From positions 18,736,056-18,800,055 of the forward strand of contig NC_133108.1 in NCBI RefSeq assembly GCF_022965805.1: a DNA stretch of 64,000 nucleotides, read 5' to 3'. Source of the DNA: Primulina eburnea (taxonomy: Eukaryota > Streptophyta > Magnoliopsida > Lamiales > Gesneriaceae). The notes under the pieces are model-generated. The model saw nothing but the letters and a program-made list of their open reading frames with translations. It was not told the DNA's origin and ran no database searches. Below are positions 57,478-64,000 of this stretch, in pieces; the stretch's first letter is position 1; each line of letters opens with the position of its first letter. Made by a program: the position numbers and the translations under genes.

Positions 57478-58749
57478 CTAGAGCCAACTACCCATATGCT
57501 TCAAACCCATCGATTCGCGATGCTTCTCGAACAATGGTCCAGGTAAAGGCTTAGTTATCGGATCAGCAACATTATCTGCGGAGCCCACTTTGTCAATCGT
57601 GACATCTCCTCTCTCCACGATCTCTCTGAGGATGTGGTACTTTCTCAATACGTGTTTGGACTTCTGATGAGACCTTGACTCCTTTGCTTGAGCAATGGCT
57701 CCCATGTTGTCACAAAACATCGGGACAGGAGCAACTCCGTTAGGAATGACGCCCAACTCTTGGACAAAATTCCTTATCCAAATTGTCCCTTTGCTGCAGC
57801 TGATGCAGCAATATATTCTGCCTCAGTGGTGGAATCCGCAGTGCTGTCTTGCTTGGAACTCTTCCAAGAGACAGCAGCACCATTGAGCATGAATATGAAT
57901 CCAGAGGTTGACTTCGAGTCATCAATATCGCTTTGGAAACTAGAGTCGGTATAGCCATCCAATTTCAGTTCTCCACCCCCATAGACCAAGAACAATTTAT
58001 TGGTCCTTCTCAAATACTTGAGGATGTCTTTCACAGCTTTCCAGTGTGGAAGACCAGGGTTGGATTGATATCTACTCACTACACTTAGTGCAAAAGCCAC
58101 GTCAGGACGTGTAGATATCATCCCATACATGATGCTACCAATTGCAGATGCATAAGGAATGCTGGTCATCACCGCTATCTCTGCATCAGTCTTGGGAGAC
58201 ATAGACTTGGATAGGGACACGCCATGACACATTGGTAGATGTCCTCTCTTGGACTCATCCATCGAGAACCGCTTCACGATGGTATCAATGTATGTGGACT
58301 GGGTGAGACCAAGCAATCTTTTTGATCTATCTCTATAGATCTGTATTCCTAATACAAAAGATGCTTCACCCAAGTCCTGCATCGAGAACTTACTCGCTAA
58401 CCATATCTTAGTTGATTGCAACATTCCTACATCATTCCCAATGAGTAGAATGTCATCAACATACAACACCAGGAATGTCACAGCACTCCCACTAACCTTC
58501 TTATACACACAGGGTTCCTCAGGATTCTTAGCAAAACCAAACTCTTTGATTGTACTATCGAATCTGAGGTTCCAACTCCTAGATGCCTGCTTTAGACCAT
58601 AAATAGATCTTTGAAGTTTGCATACCATATGCTCACTTTCGATAGATGTAAACCCTTCGGGTTGAGACATGTAAATCTCTTCCTTAATATCCCCATTAAG
58701 AAAGGCTGTCTTAACATCCATCTGCCATATCTCATAGTCATACCATGCA
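57478..58749 (-). pseudogene. pol: Copia pol fragment of element E (RT and RNase H)
   Basis: RT starts at QMDVKTAFLNGDIKEE near 58725 and shows FLVLYVDDILLIGND, DLGEASFVLGIQI, SAIGSIMYGMISTRPD and RNase H SDIDDSKSTSGFIFMLNGAA, STTEAEYIAAS. Near 57770-57785 a one-base change shifts the frame. RNase H then continues at 57478-57756 (MGVIPNGVAPVPMFCDN, DNVADPITKPLPGPLFEKH). Everything upstream of RT is lost beyond the insertion of element G. It is better preserved than D, so E is younger. Confidence 0.9.
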
Positions 58750-58797
58750 TGTAGTATCCCGATGCCTAATTTGAGTTAATTATTGGATTAATTGTAT

Positions 58798-59064
58798 TTC
58801 GGTGGGATCGGAAGGACCGAACCGGGTTCGGATCGTCCGAAGTTGGTTCGGATCGTCCGAAGTGGGTTCGGATGGACCGTTCTGTTCGGAGTCAGACGAG
58901 TCATGTCATGTCAGAGTTCGGATCGTCCGATCAGGGTTCGGATCGTCCGAAGACAGGTGGCTGGACACGTGGAAGACATGCAGAGTTCGGATCTTCCGAA
59001 GTGGATCGGATCTTCCGAAGTGCACCGGATCGGATCTTCCGAAGTGGATCGGATCTTCCGATCG
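58798..59064 (+). repeat. TTCGGA-N3-TCCGAA dyad array in G LTR (about 10 sites)
   Basis: Sites include TTCGGATCGTCCGAA (58829, 58848, about 58937), TTCGGATCTTCCGAA (about 58986) and TCGGATCTTCCGA variants up to 59061. A single GACACGTGG G-box lies at about 58962. Confidence 0.93.
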
Positions 59065-59069
59065 TTGTC

Positions 59070-59077
59070 TATAAATA
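59070..59077 (+). promoter_or_regulatory. TATA box of element G LTR
   Basis: TATAAATA lies about 10 bp after the last dyad and is followed by GAAGCGCGAGGCTTCAC, the start of the leader shared with F. Confidence 0.85.
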
Positions 59078-60092
59078 GAAGCGCGAGGCTTCACTTTTCA
59101 CTCGCCAATTCCGAGAGTTCCAGAGCGTTTTAGTCGTTTCTGATGGGTTTCTAGTCTTTTCCCGAGGTTCGGGCACTAGCGGGGAGCTACTGGTTTTGTA
59201 GCGGAGCTGTGCTCTAGTTGGGGGCTAGCGGCATCAGTGGGCTGACTACGGACGCAGGTATAGTTCTGGGTTCCCTTTGAGATTTGGGAATATCTATTAG
59301 TCTAGTTAAGGCTTTTAGATGTGGTTTAGTGATATGGTATCACTTGGATTGTAGGCTTGATTCTAGGGCTGATTGCTAGGATCTACTGGTTTGAGGTACG
59401 AAAGTACTATCCGAGATAGCAGGATTGAGTATGCTTTACTATGTGTTGCATGTTTATATGTTGCATTATTATCTGTCATATGATGCATGGTTTATTATGC
59501 GGCATTTGCATAATCATGTTGAGCCTGATTATCTTTGAGATAGCCTGTTGAGAGGGTGCTCAGCCCTCGTTTGTTGTGGATGGTTGGACCCCGTTGGCCG
59601 ACGGTGGTCAGGTCACCGGTATATCCACAGGTTTATTTTGGTATGGGAGCCACCTCCTGGTGCGACGGCGCAGAGTGCTACATACCTTGACGTCATTTAC
59701 CTGAGCAGTATTTCGATATACCCAGATCCTGGTATCCAGTACATTTTGCATACATGCATGTCATAGTCTTGTATACTCATGCTTTCGGTGCTGAGCGTTT
59801 TATGCTCACGTCCTCGGTTTATCTCTGTTTTGGACACCCTATTCGATGGGGCAGGTCTCAGGTTGGACGGTCCAGGAGGGAGTGGACAGGGAGCTGGCAG
59901 AGGTTGACCTGTAGTTGTTGGTATTTGTTCTTGGTATTTAGTTCGATCTGGTTGTTTAAGTATTTTGTACTTACAGATTCGATTGGGTTGTATTACTGTT
60001 TTTCCGCTGTTTACCTGATTCAGTTTTAAATGTTAATTTTGCATGCTTAAGTTCTGATTAGTAGGTGATTCTGGAACGGGTCACTACATTTA

Positions 60093-60104
60093 TGGTATCA
60101 GAGC
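60093..60104 (+). other. Primer binding site of element G
   Basis: TGGTATCAGAGC four bases after the LTR end. Confidence 0.92.
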
Positions 60105-60172
60105 ATGCATTAAGATTTTGGGATTTAGAATTGTTCTTTTGGGTTTAATCTCGGGTAACTTTTGTAGCTAGA

Positions 60173-60823
60173 ATGTCTGGTTTTGACGACGATGCTAGTA
60201 GTCATGGCAGCATTGGACGCTGGGGAGACCGCGACGATCGGGAGCGTCGTCGAGAGCATCGAGAACGTCGTCAACACCGTCGTGATGAGCCTCGGAGTTT
60301 TAGTATGCATCGGTTCTTGCAGATGGGGCCGAAACCTCTTTCGGGCGGTGAGACTCCGGATGTTGCGGAGAACTGGCTTGAGAGGATGGAGAGCTGCTTC
60401 AAGACTTTTCAGTGCTCGGCGGAGCAGCAGATTGATACCCTTGATTTCTTGCTGGAGGGTGGTGCGCGCAAGTGGTGGAGGTCTACCACTGCACCGATAG
60501 TTCAGCGACAGGGTCGAGTTCTTTGGGCCGATTTCCGAGCCGCTTTCATGTTGCTTTACTTTCCGCCAGCTCTTCTGCAGACCAAGGCGATTGAGCTGAT
60601 CAATCTGAAGCAGGGAAGTTTGTCTGTTGATGAGTATCAGCAGAAGTTCTTTGAGTTGCTTCCATATGTTCCGCATGTCAGTGACAATGCTATGGCCAAG
60701 TATAACCATTTTCTTCAGGGCCTCAATCAGGAGATTTATGATCGGGTTGTTGTCTGCGATGATCCGACATCGTATGAGGGCCTTGTAAATCGTTGTCGCC
60801 AGGCTGAGGGCAGTTTGTTGTGA
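60173..60823 (+). pseudogene. gag: Truncated gypsy gag of element G
   Basis: 216 codons from ATG ([10 protein letters not shown]), nearly identical to the gag of F, through [13 protein letters not shown] and [11 protein letters not shown], then a TGA at 60821 where F has an arginine codon. Gag sequence continues after the stop ([18 protein letters not shown]) to the deletion junction at 60920-60925. The zinc knuckles are absent, so even readthrough would give an RNA-binding-deficient Gag. Confidence 0.9.
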
Positions 60824-60925
60824 GGTCGAGCCATGCAGTCTGCTCGTCCTACTAGTTCTTTGGGTCCCCGCGCCCAAGCATTTAAGAAGGCTGGATCTAC
60901 TTCTTCTTCCTCTGGATCTGGAGGA

Positions 60926-62635
60926 TTTTGATTGCATTCTGGGAATAGATGTGCTGACTGTGTTTAGAGCTACTGTGGACTGTTATCAGAAGTTTGTGCA
61001 GTTTCGTCCAGTTGAGGGCGACAGTTGGTTTTTCTATGGAGAGGGAGCGCGACCCCCGATGCCTGTGGTTTCTGCTCTGAAAGCCTGTCGTGCTTTAGAG
61101 TCGGGCGGGGAAGGCTACCTTATCTATGCTATTGATTCGTCCGCAGATAGTGTCGGTATCAGTGACATTCCAGTGGTTTGCGATTTTCCGGATGTTTTTC
61201 CCGAGGAGATTCCTGGTTTTCCTCCCGTTCGGGAAGTGGATTTCGGCATTGATTTAGTGCCAGGCACGGCACCAATCTCTAGAGCTCCTTATCGTTTAGC
61301 TCCATCGGAGATGCAAGAATTGAAACAGCAGTTGCAGGATCTTCTTGACAAGGGGTATATTCGACCCAGTGTGTCCCCGTGGGGAGCACCAGTTCTTTTT
61401 GTCAAAAAGAAGGATGGTTCTATGCGGCTCTGCATAGATTATTGGCAGTTGAATCGTGCTACGATAAAGAATAAGTATCCGTTGCCACGGATTGATGATT
61501 TATTTGATCAACTGCAAGGTACCTCTGTGTATTCCAAGATTGATTTAAGGTCTGGTTATCATCAGCTTCGAGTTCATCAGGGAGATATATTGAAGACTGC
61601 ATTCAGGACCAGGTATGGGCATTATGAGTTTCTGGTTATGCCTTTTGGGGTGACGAATGCACCAGCAGTTTTTATGGATCTGATGAATCGGGTTTTTCGG
61701 GAATTCTTGGATAAGTTTGTTGTGGTGTTTATAGATGATATCTTAATCTATTCGCATGATCAGCAAGAACACGCACAACACTTAAGGATTATTTTACAGA
61801 CACTTCGCGAGAATCAGCTTTATGCGAAGTTGAGTAAATGTGAGTTTTGGATTGACAGGGTTGTATTCCTTGGTCATGTCATTTCTAGCGAGGGAGTTTC
61901 AGTTGACCCGAGCAAGGTGGAAGCGGTATTGAACTGGTCGCGTCCGACGACAGTAGCCGAGATCCGCAGTTTTCTGGGATTGGCTGGGTATTATCGCCGT
62001 TTCATTGTCAACTTCTCTCAGACTGCTAAGCCACTCACTCAGCTCACTCGGAAAGATGCTTCATTTGAATGGACATCAGAGTGCGAAGAGAGTTTCTTGG
62101 AACTTCGCAGACGTTTGACATCTGCGCCTGTTTTGGCTTTACCGTCTGGATCTGGTGGTTTCAGTGTTTACACCGATGCCTCTTTACAGGGACTAGGGTG
62201 TGTTCTGATGCAGAATGAGCATGTGATTGCTTATGCGTCGAGACAGTTAAAGCCTCATGAGGAAAACTATCCTGTTCATGATCTGGAATTAGCAGCGATC
62301 GTTTTTGCTTTGAAAATCTGGCGCCATTATCTGTATGATGAGCGATTTGAGATCTTCACTGATCATAAGAGTTTGAAGTATCTGTTCACTCAGGCTGAGT
62401 TGAACATGCGTCAGCGTCGTTGGATGGATCTACTCAAGGATTATGATTGTGAGATCAAGTATCATCCAGGATCTGCGAATCTCACGGCCGATGCTCTTAG
62501 TCGCAAGGTGAGGTTATCTGCTCTTCAGACTTGTGCTGTATCTGGGATTATTCAGGATTTCTGTTCGATGGGATTCAATTGTAAGCATCGGAAGGGAACA
62601 GAGAGTATCCGTATAGCTACTATTTTGTCCGAGCC
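60926..62635 (+). pseudogene. pol: Gypsy pol remnant of element G (RT, RNase H)
   Basis: The frame begins in the last part of the protease region ([18 protein letters not shown]) without the catalytic D-T-G, then RT ([33 protein letters not shown], catalytic FIDDILIYS) and RNase H ([34 protein letters not shown]). RT has a CIDYW change where F has CIDYR. It stays in one frame across the site where F has its extra base. The frame then runs into the H LTR after ILSEP, so integrase is lost. It is out of frame with gag. Confidence 0.9.
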
Positions 62636-62689
62636 TGTAGTAGCCCGAATGCCGAATTGGGTAATTAACGGATTAATGGTGATTAATCA

Positions 62690-62980
62690 TGATCGGAAGG
62701 TCCGAAGATGGTTCGGAAGCACCGAAGAGTTCGGAAGGTCCGAAGTGAGATCGGAGGATCCGATCATTAGGTGTCAAGAGTTGATCGACACGTGGGAGTT
62801 CGGACGTTCCGAAGTGTAGGTTCGGTGGATCCGATCATGAGGTGTCAAGAGCAGCTGGACACGTGCATGTTCGGACGGTCCGAAGTGTATGATCGGAGGA
62901 TCCGATCATGAGCTGTCAAGAGCCAGTGGACACGTAGCGTTCGGACGTTCCGAAGTGGTGTTCGGAGGATCCGAACATGG
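62690..62980 (+). repeat. TTCGGA-N3-TCCGAA dyad array in H LTR (10 sites)
   Basis: Ten sites with varied centres: TTCGGAAGGTCCGAA, TTCGGACGTTCCGAA (twice), TTCGGACGGTCCGAA, ATCGGAGGATCCGAT (twice), TTCGGAGGATCCGAA, TTCGGTGGATCCGAT. GACACGTG words occur between them. Confidence 0.93.
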
Positions 62981-62982
62981 CC

Positions 62983-62990
62983 TATAAATA
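62983..62990 (+). promoter_or_regulatory. TATA box of element H LTR
   Basis: TATAAATA about 8 bp after the last dyad of the array. Confidence 0.85.
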
Positions 62991-64000
62991 GTGGTCGGAT
63001 TTCCTCATTTTGACTCGCCAATTCAGAGAGTTCCATAGCATTTCAGTCGTTTCTGACAGGTTCTAGTCTTGTTCCGAGATTTGGGCACTAGCGGGGAGCT
63101 GCTGGTCTTGTAGCAGAGCTGTGCTCTAGTTGGGAGCTAGCGGCATCAGCGGGCTAGCGACGGACGAAGGTTTGGAATTTTATCAGTATTTATCTCAGGA
63201 TTATCTAGTTAAGTCTGGTAGATAAGTTTAGTGATGGTTTTCACTTGATGAATAGGCTTGGATTAGACCTGTTGTCTGGTTGTTCCAGTGGATTAGGATT
63301 GCTGTGATAGAGGTACGAAAGTACTATCCGAGATATCCTGGTTGAGTATACATTCATATATGTGTTGCATGATTATGTGGTGCATTGATATATGTCATAT
63401 GATGCATGCTATTATGTCACGTTTATTACTGCACGTTGCATTTCATGTTGAGCCGTATCTCCTTCGAGATAGCCTTTGCTGTTGAGCTGTATCTCTTTCG
63501 AGATAAGCTATATCTTGGGGCCGCTCAGCCCTGTCTTGTGGACGCATGGACACCGAGAGTACACAGTGGCCGACGGGTCGGGAGGGCTTCGGTGGTCCGG
63601 GACATTTTAGGTCCACGTCTGTCTTGTAGTGGATGCAGTGACCCAGAGGTTGGACCGCGCGGCACTATCCACTTGGCGCCTCTAGACTGAGCATTGTTGA
63701 GATCCTTTTGTGATTCCTGTTTCTTGACTACCCCGGTATCATGATCATAGCATGTGCATTTCTTATAGGTCTGTATACTCATACTTTTGTACTGGGCGTT
63801 CTTATCGCTCACGTCCTCGGTTTTGTTTATCTTGGACACCCCATTCCCTCGGGGCAGGTCTCAGGTTGGATGGTTCCGGAGGAGCAGGAGGAGGACGTTG
63901 AGTAGCCGGTTGGTTTAGTTTCGGTATCATTTGATTCGATATGGTTGTACCAGATATTCTTTACCTTATTTTGAGTTGTTCTAGAGTTCGTTTGGGTTGT

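Larger units (their letters stand above)
48231..58749 (-). mobile_element. Element E: copia retrotransposon, LTR split by F, pol cut by G
   Basis: The 3' LTR is 48231-49459 plus 56643-57463, ending CTACTCTAACA. It is followed by a polypurine tract and the RNase H to RT part of pol in minus orientation, until element G interrupts at 58750. The left LTR boundary is approximate (TGAAAGGTGATCGG near 48231). The other LTR is outside the window. Confidence 0.85.
58750..60088 (+). mobile_element. 5' LTR of element G
   Basis: A 1339-bp LTR related to that of F. The U3 array is rearranged, an extra segment lies at about 59265-59360, and the distal half (59500-60088) is almost identical to F. It contains a dyad array, TATA box and leader in that order. 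Confidence 0.93.
58750..62635 (+). mobile_element. Element G: truncated gypsy of the F family, gag-protease deletion
   Basis: The left LTR 58750-60088 runs TGTAGTATCCCG...TCACTACA, followed by a primer binding site, a gag with a stop, a deletion that removes the zinc knuckle and protease, then RT and RNase H. At 62636 a related LTR (H) interrupts it. Flank ATGCA at 58745-58749 is the presumed target site; the other side is not in the window. Confidence 0.92.
62636..64000 (+). mobile_element. Element H: partial LTR of a third related gypsy subfamily
   Basis: Starts TGTAGTAGCCCGAATGCC, similar to the TGTAGTATCCCGATGCC start of G. It carries a dyad array (62690-62985), TATAAATA (62983-62990), and the leader words GGGCACTAGCGGGGAGCT and GAGCTAGCGGCATCAG. 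A distal part (GCTCACGTCCTCGGTT, GGGGCAGGTCTCAGGTTGGA) parallels F and G. Between these the sequence differs widely. The LTR runs off the window; no gene is supported in it. Confidence 0.88.

Noticed and set aside
62637..62819. C-terminal extension of the element G pol frame
   Set aside because: After ILSEP the codons come from the LTR of element H; this is chance readthrough, not integrase.

Overview
This window is plant nuclear DNA, most likely from a eudicot. It holds one recognisable host gene, a five-exon Rho GDP-dissociation inhibitor with canonical GT-AG introns. Almost everything else is nested LTR retrotransposons of the Ty1/copia and Ty3/gypsy types, plus solo LTRs, a hAT-type MITE, fold-back elements and a TRIM-like miniature element. 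No bacterial operons, CRISPR arrays, rRNA or tRNA genes were seen. Element ends were placed from TG...CA termini, tRNA-iMet-type primer binding sites (TGGTATCAGAGC), polypurine tracts and target-site duplications (TSDs) read directly from the sequence.

Layout. 1-13567: SIRE-like copia element A (minus), whose gag is split by gypsy element B (4562-12010, minus, TSD GGTTC). B has nearly identical LTRs and one open 1358-codon polyprotein that lacks the aspartic protease. 13568-14420 and 22931-25603: AT-rich, LTR-like DNA split by gypsy element C (14421-22930, plus, TSD CACAC), which has near-identical LTRs but dead coding sequence; a TRIM-like element lies at 24139-24403. 25609-38384: old, decayed copia element D (minus, TSD GCTAG). 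Its left LTR carries a hAT MITE (27020-27530) and its right LTR carries a 3.1-kb solo LTR (35022-38109, TSD CTCGA).

38385-46397: the host gene neighbourhood. Fold-back elements lie upstream, and the RhoGDI gene spans 40369-45709. Its second intron is swollen to 4.3 kb by two solo LTRs of the D family.

46398-64000: a nested stack. A decayed D-family LTR (I) was interrupted by copia element E (minus). E's LTR was interrupted by gypsy F (49460-56637, minus, TSD AGTAC), and E's pol by gypsy G (from 58750, plus). G was cut by a related gypsy LTR, H (62636 to the window end).

The most unusual signal is regulatory. LTRs of the copia element A and of gypsies F, G and H all carry arrays of about ten copies of a short dyad, TTCGGA-NNN-TCCGAA. 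Where a TATAAATA box is visible, the array sits immediately upstream of it. Element C has a different GC-rich dyad array just upstream of its TA tract, B has a CCGCGGGTGCG array, and the 35022-38109 solo LTR has CCGGT-N8-ACCGG repeats. I saw no new protein system. The window's interest lies in LTR promoter architecture, protease-less but recently mobile gypsies, and TE growth of a host intron.
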